From JAYPWI01 sp038135065 (GTDB lineage Bacteria; Actinomycetota; Acidimicrobiia; Acidimicrobiales; Poriferisodalaceae), in NCBI GenBank assembly GCA_038135065.1, contig JAYPWI010000020.1:6744-70743 (forward strand): a stretch of 64,000 bases of DNA, read 5' to 3'. Position 1 is the stretch's first letter; the number at the start of each line of letters is the position of its first letter. Below the pieces are notes generated by a model, which was given only the letters and a program-made list of their open reading frames with translations, made no database searches and had not been told where the DNA came from. This document shows positions 17,570 to 26,919 of the stretch, piece by piece. Both the position numbers and the translations under genes were made by a program.

Positions 17570-20004
17570 CGACCGCCTCCCCTGACCTCCACCGCCACGT
17601 CGGTGACCGTGCTGGTCACGTCGATGAGGGACGACACAGTGCCGCCCGGTTGGTTGAAGGGGACTGCTACCACTCCACGGGGGACGGCATCGCTCCCAAC
17701 TACCGAGAGCACCACCGACGTCCTCGCCGATCGCACATCAGCTCGCTCCCCGTCGTGGAGTCCAAGGCGGGCCATGTCGGTGGGGTTCATGGTGAGCACC
17801 GGGCCGACGGCCAAGCCGGCCAATGAGGGCGACTGCTGTACCGAGGTTGCGTTGTCGTAGAGCTTGCGGCCCGCAACCAGTCGCAGGGCGTAGGCATCGA
17901 CGGCAGGGGGTTCCGCAGGCTCGCCGAGATCAGCGACGATCGAACCGCCGGTGATGAGGATGCCGTCCTGAGCTGCATCGCTGGTGAGGACCTCGACGGT
18001 GCAGTCGGCGTGGGCAGCCGACACCGTGGTGATCTCTCGCCACAGGTCCTCGGCGGAGGCAACCCCTAGGTCCCCACCGAGTCGGCTCGCCAGGTCAGCA
18101 GCAATCATCCAGTCGTCACGCACAGTTCCCGGAGCCGTGACCTTCTGCCCGAGCCTGCTCACCCGGCCCTCGAGGTTGGTGGTCGTACCGCCCTTCTCAC
18201 CGTATGTCGAGGTTGGCAACACGATGTCGGCTCGGGCGACCGACTCGGTCACGAAGGTGTCCAGTGCGATCACGGTGCCCGCCCCTGCCAATGCTCGTTC
18301 GGCAAGCCCCCGATCCGGGAAATCGGCAATGGGATCGGCGCCCAGCAGGATCAGGGTGTCGATCCGTCCGTTGGCGGCGGCCTCGAGCATCCCCGTCGTG
18401 TCGAGCCCGGGCTGGCTGAGCAGCGACCCCCAGACCTTGGAGACCGCTGCACCATCGGAGAGGTTGACCCGCCCGGGAAGGATGCCGGGAGCCAGGCCCA
18501 TATCGAGCGCGCCCCGGACGTTCCCCCTCACCAACGCCGGGAGGAAGGTCGCACCGGGCATGCGTGAGCGCACCACCGCAGCAGCGTCAATGGTCGGCTG
18601 CGCCGATTCGGCCAGGGAACCTCGACCCAGCACCACCACGACCCGCCCATGGGTCAGGGTGTGGGCCAAGGGATCGTCGCTGTCGAGCAGACGAGCGAGT
18701 TCCACGGCAGCGGTGCCGGGGGCGGCGAAGATCGTCCTGGCGTAGTCGGCGATACCGCTGGCTGCTGCAGTGAGCTCGACCACCTGGGTGCCTCGACGGG
18801 CAGCGGCCCGAAGACGCAGGTGCAGAATGGGCAGGCTCTCCTTGAGATCGGGGCCGATCACCAGCACCACATCAGCCGCACACGCTTCGTCGATGGTGGC
18901 ACCAGGCAGCCCGAGCACCACCTCGGCCGGCAGTCCGTCACCCAACTGGGCATCGACGTTGTCGGTACCGATCACCGAGCGGGCCAGCTTGGACCAGGCG
19001 TAGGCGTCCTCATTGGTCAGCCGAGCGCCGCCGATGATGCCCACCGCCCCGGGCCGGGCGGCGGCAATGGCCTGGGCCGCCGCAGCGAGCGCAGTGCTCC
19101 AGTCGGTACCGACCAATTGCTGGTCATCTGAGGGATCCCGCATCACGGGCACAGTGAGCCTCGCATCACTGTTGACCGCTTCGAAGTCGAACCGGCCCCG
19201 GTCGCAGAGCCAGCCGTGGTTGACCGGGTCGATGTCGACCCCCAGGTAACGAACCAACTGATTGCGGGACGACTGAACTGCTACCCGACAACCGACCGAG
19301 CACGTCGTGCAGGTCGACTCCACCTGGTCGAGATCCCACGGTCGAGCCTTGAACCGGTACGGGGCAGCCGTGAGGGCACCCACCGGACAGATCTGCACAG
19401 TGTTCCCAGAGAAGTACGAGCTGAATGGCTCATCGGGGAAGGTCAGGACCTGGGTCTCGTTCCCCCGCTCGGTGAAATGGATCAGGGCATCCCCTGCCAC
19501 CTCGTCAGCGAACCGGGTGCAGCGGTCGCACAGGATGCAGCGCTCCCGGTCGAGGTGGACCAGATCGCTGATGGGAATCGGCTTCTCGTAGTGCCGCTTC
19601 TCCTCGACGAACCGGGACTCTCCCGGCCCATACGCGACTGTCTGGTCCTGCAGGGGGCACTCACCACCCTTGTCACACACCGGACAGTCGAGAGGGTGGT
19701 TGACCAACAGCAGCTCGAGGATGCCCTCTTGTGCGCGCTTGGTAGCCGCAGACCCGGTGTCGACACTCATGCCATCGGCCACCGGCACCATGCAGGAGGG
19801 CTGCAGCATGGGACCACGGCCCCCGTCGATATCGACCAGGCACATCCGACACATGCCGACGGGCGACATGCGCGGGTGGTAGCAGAAGTGGGGGATGTGG
19901 ACACCGGCCCGCAGAGCAGCAGCGATGACCATCTCTCCGGGCTGAGCTTCCACCTCGACACCGTCGATGGTGACGTGCACCACGCTGGGAGGCGCATCAG
20001 TCAT
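17566..20004 (-). CDS. nuoG: NADH-quinone oxidoreductase subunit G, Fe-S subunit (14-subunit complex I)
   Basis: Large iron-sulfur subunit of the NADH module, about 812 residues. The N-terminus has [2Fe-2S] ligands (CYHPRMSPVGMCRMC and CDKGGECPLQDQ), then the CILCDRCTRF cluster region, then CTTCSVGC with a later cysteine (WLCDRGRF), a site for the extra cluster N7 of some bacteria. The rest is a molybdopterin-oxidoreductase-like domain. ATG at 20004 was chosen because GAGG lies six bases upstream; a GTG at 20019 overlapping the nuoF stop is the alternative. Confidence 0.95.
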   Translation of the reverse strand: MTDAPPSVVHVTIDGVEVEAQPGEMVIAAALRAGVHIPHFCYHPRMSPVGMCRMCLVDIDGGRGPMLQPSCMVPVADGMSVDTGSAATKRAQEGILELLLVNHPLDCPVCDKGGECPLQDQTVAYGPGESRFVEEKRHYEKPIPISDLVHLDRERCILCDRCTRFADEVAGDALIHFTERGNETQVLTFPDEPFSSYFSGNTVQICPVGALTAAPYRFKARPWDLDQVESTCTTCSVGCRVAVQSSRNQLVRYLGVDIDPVNHGWLCDRGRFDFEAVNSDARLTVPVMRDPSDDQQLVGTDWSTALAAAAQAIAAARPGAVGIIGGARLTNEDAYAWSKLARSVIGTDNVDAQLGDGLPAEVVLGLPGATIDEACAADVVLVIGPDLKESLPILHLRLRAAARRGTQVVELTAAASGIADYARTIFAAPGTAAVELARLLDSDDPLAHTLTHGRVVVVLGRGSLAESAQPTIDAAAVVRSRMPGATFLPALVRGNVRGALDMGLAPGILPGRVNLSDGAAVSKVWGSLLSQPGLDTTGMLEAAANGRIDTLILLGADPIADFPDRGLAERALAGAGTVIALDTFVTESVARADIVLPTSTYGEKGGTTTNLEGRVSRLGQKVTAPGTVRDDWMIAADLASRLGGDLGVASAEDLWREITTVSAAHADCTVEVLTSDAAQDGILITGGSIVADLGEPAEPPAVDAYALRLVAGRKLYDNATSVQQSPSLAGLAVGPVLTMNPTDMARLGLHDGERADVRSARTSVVLSVVGSDAVPRGVVAVPFNQPGGTVSSLIDVTSTVTDVAVEVRGGGR

Positions 20005-20015
20005 GGTCCACCTCT

Positions 20016-21425
20016 TCACACATTGATCACGACCTCACTGACCGACATGTCGGTATTGCCCGCAACCTTGGCCTCGAACTCTTCCCGGAACAGGGTGAGG
20101 GCCGAATGCACAGGAGCAAACGCAGAGGGGCCGACGAAACAGATGGTGGTCATCCGATAGGGAAACGGCTTGGCAGTCAGTCCCTTGGCCGGCACCGCCG
20201 CATGCGGGAACTCGCCGGGACAGATCGTCTCGCCCACCTCCATGAGGAGGTCTAGATCGCGGGCCGTCCCAGTGCCGTCGACAACCCGACGGAGGATCTG
20301 TTCGAGCCAGGTGCCCCCCTCCCGACACGGGACACACTTACCGCACGATTCGTGGGCGTAGAAACGGGTCAGGGTCAGGGCCGCGGCCGGGATGTCAGTG
20401 GTGTGATCCATCACCATCACGGCCCCTGAACCCAGCATCGAGCCCTGGGGACCGATCTCACTGGCCTCGAAGGGCAGGTCCAGCTGGTCCGGGGTGAACC
20501 ATGGGGCAGAGCCACCACCGGGCACGAACGCCTTGAGGTCGTTGTCGTCGCGGATGCCACCGCACATCGACTCGCCGTAGATGAGGTCACGGAAGGTCGT
20601 GGTGCCATTGACGATCTCGTACACGCCTGGACGCTTCACGTGGCCGCTGACCGCCACCATCCTGGTCCCCGGCGACGATGCGGTACCGATCTGGCAGAAC
20701 GCTTCGGCTCCGTTGTCGAGGATCCAGGGGAGGTTGGCCAGGGTCTCCACGTTGTTGACGATGGTGGGTTGGCCGTAGAGCCCGATCGAGGCGGGGAAGT
20801 AGGGCGGCTTGAGCCGGGGCATGCCCCTGTTGCCCTCGAGGGACTCGATGAGCGCAGTTTCCTCACCAACGACGTAGGCGCCAGCCCCCCAGTGCAGCAC
20901 GATGTCCACTGACAGGTCTGACCCCAAGATGTTCTTGCCGACGTACCCGGCTGCGTATGCATCGTTGAGAGCCTGGGCCACTCGCTCCTGAGCAACCGCC
21001 ATCTCGCCCCGGATGTACAGGAAGCACTGGCTCAGACCCACCGCGTAGCACGCGATGACACAACCCTCGATGAGTTGGTGAGGATCGAGTTCCATCAGGA
21101 GTCGATCCTTGTAGGTGCCCGGTTCCGATTCGTCTCCGTTGACCACGAGGTACCGCGGCCACGTCCCGGGTGGGCAGAAACCCCACTTGACGCCCGCAGG
21201 GAAGCCAGCCCCGCCGCGACCCAGCAGGGTTGCGTTGCGCACCTCGGCGTGCACGTCCTCGGGGCTGCGGGCGAGCGCTTTGCGCAGGCCCTGGTACCCG
21301 CCCGTCGCTTCGTAGCGGGCCAGGGTGTAGCTGTCCTCGTAGTCGAATCGGGATGTGACGATGCGGGGGGTGTCGTTTGCAACGAAGCCGGGGGCGTGGG
21401 CCACGGGTTCACCTCGGGACGTCAT
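20016..21425 (-). CDS. nuoF: NADH-quinone oxidoreductase subunit F, NADH/FMN-binding
   Basis: Oxidises NADH with FMN and passes electrons to cluster N3. Visible motifs are GRGGAGFPAG for NADH, GDESEPGTYKDR for FMN, and the [4Fe-4S] ligands ESCGKCVPCREG with a later cysteine in TICPGEF. The start ATG at 21425 has GGAGG seven bases upstream and overlaps the nuoE stop (ATGA). The length is about 469 residues. Confidence 0.96.
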   Translation of the reverse strand: MTSRGEPVAHAPGFVANDTPRIVTSRFDYEDSYTLARYEATGGYQGLRKALARSPEDVHAEVRNATLLGRGGAGFPAGVKWGFCPPGTWPRYLVVNGDESEPGTYKDRLLMELDPHQLIEGCVIACYAVGLSQCFLYIRGEMAVAQERVAQALNDAYAAGYVGKNILGSDLSVDIVLHWGAGAYVVGEETALIESLEGNRGMPRLKPPYFPASIGLYGQPTIVNNVETLANLPWILDNGAEAFCQIGTASSPGTRMVAVSGHVKRPGVYEIVNGTTTFRDLIYGESMCGGIRDDNDLKAFVPGGGSAPWFTPDQLDLPFEASEIGPQGSMLGSGAVMVMDHTTDIPAAALTLTRFYAHESCGKCVPCREGGTWLEQILRRVVDGTGTARDLDLLMEVGETICPGEFPHAAVPAKGLTAKPFPYRMTTICFVGPSAFAPVHSALTLFREEFEAKVAGNTDMSVSEVVINV

Positions 21426-22039
21426 GAGGAACCCTCCTCGGTCGGAAACCACACAGGTGCCTCGTTCACCAACTCGGGCGGCACTGCGCCCACGGCGCGG
21501 TCGGCAGGAATGTGCTGCCGGGTCCGGGCCAGGATGCCGTGGCGGGGAATCTCCCCGTCGAGGGCGCCAGAGGCCAGATCGTCGATGAGTTGATCGGCCA
21601 TCTCAGGAGTCACCCGGTACCGGTGGCGGTAGTTCACCTGCAGACATGGCGCCTCGGTGCAGGCAGCCTGGCACTCGGCTGCTTCGATGGTGAACATGCC
21701 GTCCGACGTCGTGCCACCGGCCTTGATGCCCAGGCGCCCCTCGAGGTGGTGCAGCAGATCGGCAGCTCCCATGAGGGCGCACGACATGGTCGAACAGACG
21801 TTGATGACGTAGTTGCCGACTTCGTGGCGCTTGAACATCTCGTAGAACGAGCAGGTTCCGAGCACCTCGGCAGATGTCGTACCGACCAACTCGGCGATCT
21901 CGACCATCGCCTCGTCGGGTATCCAGCCGTGCTGTTCCTGGGCAAGGTGCAACAGCGGGATCATGGCCGAGCGCGGCCGTGGGTAGCGAGCGATGATCTC
22001 GGCGGCCAGCGCCCGGTTGGAATCGTCGAAGAACGCCAT
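21422..22039 (-). CDS. nuoE: NADH-quinone oxidoreductase subunit E, [2Fe-2S] protein
   Basis: The 24-kDa thioredoxin-fold subunit with cluster N1a. The ligands are the cysteine pairs in VCSTMSC and ECQAAC. ATG at 22039 (MAFFDDSN) gives 205 residues; the open frame further upstream overlaps nuoD and is not typical of NuoE. It overlaps the nuoD stop by one base. Confidence 0.94.
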   Translation of the reverse strand: MAFFDDSNRALAAEIIARYPRPRSAMIPLLHLAQEQHGWIPDEAMVEIAELVGTTSAEVLGTCSFYEMFKRHEVGNYVINVCSTMSCALMGAADLLHHLEGRLGIKAGGTTSDGMFTIEAAECQAACTEAPCLQVNYRHRYRVTPEMADQLIDDLASGALDGEIPRHGILARTRQHIPADRAVGAVPPELVNEAPVWFPTEEGSS

Positions 22040-23283
22040 CAGCGGTCGACCTCCCCCATGATCGGATCGATGGAGCTGATGACGGCAATGGCGTCGGCCA
22101 GTAGGCCGCCCTGAACGAGATACGGAAGGGTCTGCAAGTTCACGAAACTCGGGGCCCTGATGTGCATGCGATGCGGCTTGGAACCACCGTCGGACACCAT
22201 GTAGCAAGCCAGCTCACCCCGGGGTGACTCGACTGGGCAGTAGACCTCCCCAGCGGGCACTTTGTACCCCTCGGTGAAGATCTTGAAATGGTGGATGAGG
22301 GCTTCCATCGACTCGTCGATCCGGGCCCGGGGTGGTGGGGTCACCTTGCGGTCCTCGGCCCGGTACGGACCGGCCGGCATCATGTCGATGCACTGTTCCA
22401 CGATGCGCATCGACTCACGAATCTCGTTGAGCCGGATGGCGTACCGATCGAACGTGTCACCGTAGGTCCCCACCACGATGTCGAAGTCCACTTGGTCGTA
22501 GGCCAGATAGGGCATCGCCCGCCGCAGGTCCCAGGCGTAGCCAGTGGACCGGAGAAGAGGTCCGGTGGCGCCCAGGGCGATCGCCTCGTCGGTGGTCAGC
22601 ACACCGATGCCCTGGGTCCGGTCACGCCAGATGGGCTGCCCGGTCATCAGGACGTCGAATTCCTCGAGGCGAGAGGGAAGGATGGCCAGGATCTGCTCGA
22701 GATCCTGCTGCCAGCCGTCGGGAAGGTCGGCTGCTACACCGCCAGGGCGGATGTAGTTGTGGTTCATACGCAGGCCGGTGACCTTCTCGAAGAAGCGCAG
22801 CACCTCTTCCCGCTCCCGCCAGCCGTAGATCATCATGCCCACCGCGCCCAGGTCCATCCCGTTGGTGGCCAGGAACAGCAGATGTGAGGACATGCGGTTG
22901 AGCTCACACATGAGCATGCGGATCCACGTCGCCCGATCGGGAATCTCCACCTCGAGCAGTTCCTCAACGGCCAGGGAGAATGCGAGTTCGGTGAACAGGG
23001 GTGACGCGTAGTCCATCCGGGTCACGTTGGTCGGACCCTGGAGGAAGGTGAGGTCCTCGGCGGTCTTCTCCATTCCCGTGTGCAGGTAGCCGATGACCGG
23101 CTTCGATCGGGTCACCACTTCGCCCTGCAGTTCCATGGTGATCCGCAACACGCCGTGGGTGGACGGGTGCTGAGGCCCCATGTTGATGATCATGCGTTCG
23201 TCATCGGGATCGACGACCGCAGGTGCCTCCGCCTCGGCCTCGGAGATTCGCAGCACGGCATCCTGTCGACCCAGGGCTGCCAA
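22039..23283 (-). CDS. nuoD: NADH-quinone oxidoreductase subunit D (14-subunit complex I)
   Basis: Quinone-site subunit with the hallmark NMGPQHPSTHGVLRI. The start is uncertain. The longest frame begins with TTG at 23283, GTG at 23256 is another choice, and ATG at 23193 forms a neat 4-base overlap with the nuoC stop but would put the hallmark almost at the N-terminus. The sequence DDER before it resembles the N-terminal extension of other actinobacterial NuoD, which favours an upstream start and hence a long overlap with nuoC. Confidence 0.94.
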   Translation of the reverse strand: MAALGRQDAVLRISEAEAEAPAVVDPDDERMIINMGPQHPSTHGVLRITMELQGEVVTRSKPVIGYLHTGMEKTAEDLTFLQGPTNVTRMDYASPLFTELAFSLAVEELLEVEIPDRATWIRMLMCELNRMSSHLLFLATNGMDLGAVGMMIYGWREREEVLRFFEKVTGLRMNHNYIRPGGVAADLPDGWQQDLEQILAILPSRLEEFDVLMTGQPIWRDRTQGIGVLTTDEAIALGATGPLLRSTGYAWDLRRAMPYLAYDQVDFDIVVGTYGDTFDRYAIRLNEIRESMRIVEQCIDMMPAGPYRAEDRKVTPPPRARIDESMEALIHHFKIFTEGYKVPAGEVYCPVESPRGELACYMVSDGGSKPHRMHIRAPSFVNLQTLPYLVQGGLLADAIAVISSIDPIMGEVDR

Positions 23284-23828
23284 GCGGTGAGCGGCGACGG
23301 TGGCCAGCAGCGACCCTCCACGGCCTTGAACTGCACGGGAATACGGCCCATGGCGTAGTCCTTGCGCAGTGGGTGTCCTTCCCAGTCCTCGGGTAGGAGG
23401 ATCCGGGTGGGATCGGGGTGCCCTTCGAAGACGATGCCGAACATGTCCATGGCCTCTCGCTCCATGGCCTCGGCGCCCGGGTACATGGGTGTGATGGTCG
23501 GCACGGCAGGATCGGTGGCCGCAACCTGCACTCGGACCCTGATCCGGCGGCGTCCTTCGAGGTCGAGCAGGTTGACCACCACTTCGTAACGTTCAGCCGT
23601 CACGCCGGAGGGCAGGCTTCGGTCACCGGCACCCAGGTAGTCGACGCCACACAGATCGACACACATGGTGTAGCCGTCGGCCAGCAGGTCCGACATCAGA
23701 CCGAGGTACGCGTCTGCTCCCGGATGCAGGACCACCTGTCCCCGACTGGAGGACATGGGCACACCGTGCAACAGCTGTGGCCCCGTGGGGTCTTCACCCG
23801 CCTCAGCGGCGTCCTGCGGGTCGGACAT
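23190..23828 (-). CDS. nuoC: NADH-quinone oxidoreductase subunit C (14-subunit complex I)
   Basis: The 30-kDa subunit. The family signature is MEREAMDMFGIVFEGHP, followed by EGHPLRKDY. After the usual end (around RIPVQFKAVEGR) the frame continues about 40 arginine-rich residues into the start of nuoD. ATG at 23828 overlaps the nuoB stop by one base. The length is 212 residues. Confidence 0.92.
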   Translation of the reverse strand: MSDPQDAAEAGEDPTGPQLLHGVPMSSSRGQVVLHPGADAYLGLMSDLLADGYTMCVDLCGVDYLGAGDRSLPSGVTAERYEVVVNLLDLEGRRRIRVRVQVAATDPAVPTITPMYPGAEAMEREAMDMFGIVFEGHPDPTRILLPEDWEGHPLRKDYAMGRIPVQFKAVEGRCWPPSPLTAWQPWVDRMPCCESPRPRRRHLRSSIPMTNA

Positions 23829-24442
23829 CAACGGCCACCGGTTCTGATGATCACAGGTTCGGGCTGTGCGTCGGTGGCCTGTGCCGCATCGAGGACGAAG
23901 CCCGCTCCCCCGCCGGTCGCAGCGCGCCGCTCACTGAGTTCACCGGTCCGGATCTTCTCGTGAAGGGCCAGGATGGCATGGAGCAGGGTCTCGGGGCCCG
24001 GTGGACAACCTGGGGCGTACATGTCGACAGGCACCACCTGGTCGACGCCCTGCACGATCGCGTAGTTGTTGAACATGCCACCGCTCGAAGCACAGACGCC
24101 CATGCTGATCACCCACTTGGGTTCCATCATCTGGTCGTAGATCTGGCGGAGCACAGGAGCCATCTTCTGGCTCACCCTTCCGGCGACAATCATGAGGTCG
24201 GCTTGCCGGGGGGAGGCCCGGAAGGTTTCCATGCCGTAGCGAGCCATGTCGTAGTGAGCAGTGCCCGTGGCCATCATCTCGATGGCGCAGCACGCCAGGC
24301 CGAAGGTCGCGGGCATCAGGCTGCGTCGTCGAGCCCACTTCACGAGGTCTGCGATGGGGGCGGTGAACACGCTGTGTCCCAACCCTGCCAAACCGTCGTC
24401 GCCGAGACCGATCTTTCGCTTCAGATCCGATATGTCAGCCAT
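23828..24442 (-). CDS. nuoB: NADH-quinone oxidoreductase subunit B, cluster N2 protein (14-subunit complex I)
   Basis: N2 cluster subunit of 204 residues. The four ligands are visible in GLACCAIEMM, the cysteine of GVCASSGG and that of CPPGPETLL. Compared with the other NuoB it has a longer C-terminal extension of about 35 residues. The start is ATG at 24442, one base after the nuoA stop. Confidence 0.95.
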   Translation of the reverse strand: MADISDLKRKIGLGDDGLAGLGHSVFTAPIADLVKWARRRSLMPATFGLACCAIEMMATGTAHYDMARYGMETFRASPRQADLMIVAGRVSQKMAPVLRQIYDQMMEPKWVISMGVCASSGGMFNNYAIVQGVDQVVPVDMYAPGCPPGPETLLHAILALHEKIRTGELSERRAATGGGAGFVLDAAQATDAQPEPVIIRTGGR

Positions 24443-24443
24443 G

Positions 24444-24905
24444 TCATGCCGCCTCGTCGGCCACTGGTTCGCGGCCCTCGAGCCCGACTTTGCGCACGGT
24501 GGAGGTCGTGGTGCGCTCCGGGCTGCGGGCCTGGGTGAGGTGACGGCGGCCAGGCCCCCAGTTGAGCCCGCCCATGGCCAGCTCGTAGACGAAGGAAAGG
24601 AAGAAGATCCCAGCGAAGATCAACATTGCCACGAGACCGAACAGACCTAGTTCGTCGTTGGCCACCGCCCAGGGGTAGAGGAAGACGATCTCGATATCGA
24701 ACATGATGAACAGCATGGCCACCAGGTAGAACTTCACCGGGAAGCGCTCGGGGATGCTGTGCTGGTCGACGATGCCGCACTCGTAGGACGACCGCTTGGC
24801 GATGGTGGGTCGCTCGGGAGCCAGCAAGCGGGAGGCGACGATGCTGCCCAGAACGAACACCACGGCGAGGACGCCGAGGGTCAGAACGGGTAGGTACTGC
24901 TCCAT
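24444..24905 (-). CDS. nuoA: NADH-quinone oxidoreductase subunit A (14-subunit complex I)
   Basis: Three-helix subunit, 153 residues, with family motifs YECGIVDQ and MLFIMFDIEIVFLYPWA. The C-terminal extension of about 30 residues is hydrophilic. It starts only 30 bases after the stop of the preceding membrane-protein gene, so it probably belongs to the same transcript as the cytochrome bc genes. Confidence 0.94.
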   Translation of the reverse strand: MEQYLPVLTLGVLAVVFVLGSIVASRLLAPERPTIAKRSSYECGIVDQHSIPERFPVKFYLVAMLFIMFDIEIVFLYPWAVANDELGLFGLVAMLIFAGIFFLSFVYELAMGGLNWGPGRRHLTQARSPERTTTSTVRKVGLEGREPVADEAA

Positions 24906-24935
24906 GTCACTCCCCCTGACTGACCCGATGGCGCC

Positions 24936-25751
24936 TCAAGAACCAGCAGCCTCACGTATCGCCCATACGGCCTGGTCACGCCGGTGCAGGTGGTAGCACC
25001 CGAGGCCGAACAACAAGCCGGAGAAGATGGCGACCAACGCAGGGCGGAGGCGTAGCGACCCCTGATCCCGGTGCATGACCACCGACCACACCGGAGCCTC
25101 TTCATCGAGCACGCCGGTCGGGATGACGACCTTGCCCTCGTCGTTCAACTGGTTGGGATCGATGTCGGGAATGGGCTGGTAGGCCTGAAGCTGCACCACT
25201 GCGTAGTGGGGCCGGCCCCGACTAGGAATGAAGTATTGGGTGAAGGCGTTGTCGGGAATCCCGAAGGGCCGATATCGCTCACCTCCAGTTTCGAGGATCC
25301 GGTGGGTGCGATATTCCGACGTCGCCCCGAACCGGCAGCTGTTCACCGATTCGAGGAGCCTGGCATCCTCACCCCCACACACGACGTGGGCATCAGCCGC
25401 CGACTGAGCCCCCGCCTCGGCGACCACTTCCCATCCCTCGGGAACCTCGTCGAGATCATTCGACAGCTGTTGCACCTCTTCGATGGGCACGGAGCCGGGG
25501 TCGGTCGCCAGATGTGACACCTCCCAGCTCGGGAGCTGGCCGATCCAGCCGATCCCGAAGACCCACCAGATCACGCCCATCAGGAAGTTCCAGCCCCACA
25601 GCCCGGTCCAGGCCACGAGGAAACCGAGGCGCGCTCCGAGGTTGGTGGCCAGCAGGAGGTACACGGACCCGCACAGCACGATGATGCTGATCAACACGGC
25701 CAGGTAGCCGGTGAGAACCGGGTCCCACCCCACGACGCTGAGAAGATTCAT
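24936..25751 (-). CDS. Uncharacterised membrane protein of the cytochrome bc locus
   Basis: Not recognised. The 271 residues contain two N-terminal helices (about 13-35 and 42-68), a soluble domain of about 160 residues with a pair of cysteines (VVCGGED and NSCRFG), and one more helix near 236-256 followed by a short charged tail. The loop is probably extracytoplasmic. It begins three bases after the stop of the diheme cytochrome c gene and is followed by nuoA, so it is probably a complex III accessory subunit. No haem or Fe-S motif is seen. Confidence 0.7.
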   Translation of the reverse strand: MNLLSVVGWDPVLTGYLAVLISIIVLCGSVYLLLATNLGARLGFLVAWTGLWGWNFLMGVIWWVFGIGWIGQLPSWEVSHLATDPGSVPIEEVQQLSNDLDEVPEGWEVVAEAGAQSAADAHVVCGGEDARLLESVNSCRFGATSEYRTHRILETGGERYRPFGIPDNAFTQYFIPSRGRPHYAVVQLQAYQPIPDIDPNQLNDEGKVVIPTGVLDEEAPVWSVVMHRDQGSLRLRPALVAIFSGLLFGLGCYHLHRRDQAVWAIREAAGS

Positions 25752-25754
25752 CGA

Positions 25755-26870
25755 TCAGTCCTCGCTGCCTTGTGGGACGAACAGTTCGGCGAATTCGACC
25801 GATGACTGCTCGTCGGGATCGAGGCCTCGCTCGTAGTCAACGATGGCCCGGATCTCATCTTCGGTGAGAATTTTCCCGAAGCCGGGCATCCCGTAGTTGC
25901 CAAGTCGGGTGTTCTGGTCGCCGTAGGGCACGTTGTCCGCTGCTCCTGCAGCGATGAAAGCGACCTGGTCGTCGGGATCAGCGAAGAGGCGTCCCAAGCT
26001 CAGCGAGTTCAGCGCAGGGCCATAGCGACCAGAGCCAGCTGGACCGGGGACCACCTCGACGGTCCCTGCATTGTTGGGCAGTTGCGTCGGACCCCGCCCA
26101 GGCCAACGTGGGGTGTGGCACCGGGCGCAGTGGAGTTCGAACAGCACCTGACCCTCGGATTTGCCGGGATCGGCCGCCATGGCTGCTTCTTTTGCCTCCA
26201 AGGCTCGGGCCGTCGCTTCTTCATCGGTCAGGCGTTCGCGCCACAACCAGGCAACGATGTCGTCGATGGCCTGGTCGTTCAGCGGACCACCACCCTCGAG
26301 ACCCCACGCCGGCATCACGCCACGCCCGTAGACGAGGATGTTGCGAACTTCTTCGACCTCGTCGAGCGAGGAAGCGCCGGTGTCGAACCGCTGGAAGACG
26401 GTGTTGATGGCTGGGCCTCGCCACGTGGTGTTCACGATGAAGCTGTCACGATCCGAGAATTGATTTCCGATATCGAGGACGACCGGGGCGAAGTTGGCCC
26501 CGTTCATGTCTGCCCCGTGGCAGTTGACACAGCCCAGCTCCACCGAGAGCGCCTCGCCCCGGTTGGCGGCCCGCTCGGCGAAGCCCGTCTCGGCACCTGA
26601 GCGCCGACCGCCTTCGCGCAACCAGTAGATCGGCAGGACGAGGGTGAGGATGATCAGCATCAACACCCCGAAGGCCTGCACCTTCTCCAGCCGGGGTCCC
26701 TCCAACTCGTCGTCACTTGGCAAGGAGCCACGGTTGGCCGCCAGTTCGATCTCGCTACCGAGTTCGGGCTTGCTCCGTCGAATGTTGACGAAGACGTAGA
26801 TCGCCCACCCGACGACGACAATGGCCAATAGGGCCATAGCGATCGATCGCTCGGTGGTTGCGGCATACAT
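25755..26870 (-). CDS. Membrane-anchored diheme cytochrome c
   Basis: Likely the cytochrome c subunit of the quinol:cytochrome c reductase. It has two helices near the N-terminus (about 12-30 and 66-84), then two cytochrome c domains with haem sites CVNCH (residues 114-118) and CARCH (248-252). Methionines that could be axial ligands follow each site (GVMPAWG and YGMPGFG). The diheme layout recalls actinobacterial QcrC, but order and anchoring differ. ATG at 26870 was chosen; GTG one codon upstream is possible. Confidence 0.88.
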   Translation of the reverse strand: MYAATTERSIAMALLAIVVVGWAIYVFVNIRRSKPELGSEIELAANRGSLPSDDELEGPRLEKVQAFGVLMLIILTLVLPIYWLREGGRRSGAETGFAERAANRGEALSVELGCVNCHGADMNGANFAPVVLDIGNQFSDRDSFIVNTTWRGPAINTVFQRFDTGASSLDEVEEVRNILVYGRGVMPAWGLEGGGPLNDQAIDDIVAWLWRERLTDEEATARALEAKEAAMAADPGKSEGQVLFELHCARCHTPRWPGRGPTQLPNNAGTVEVVPGPAGSGRYGPALNSLSLGRLFADPDDQVAFIAAGAADNVPYGDQNTRLGNYGMPGFGKILTEDEIRAIVDYERGLDPDEQSSVEFAELFVPQGSED

Positions 26871-26919
26871 CACAGAGCTTCACTCCTGAGGGGGCTGGGA
26901 ATGGATCGGAGGCTGTGCG

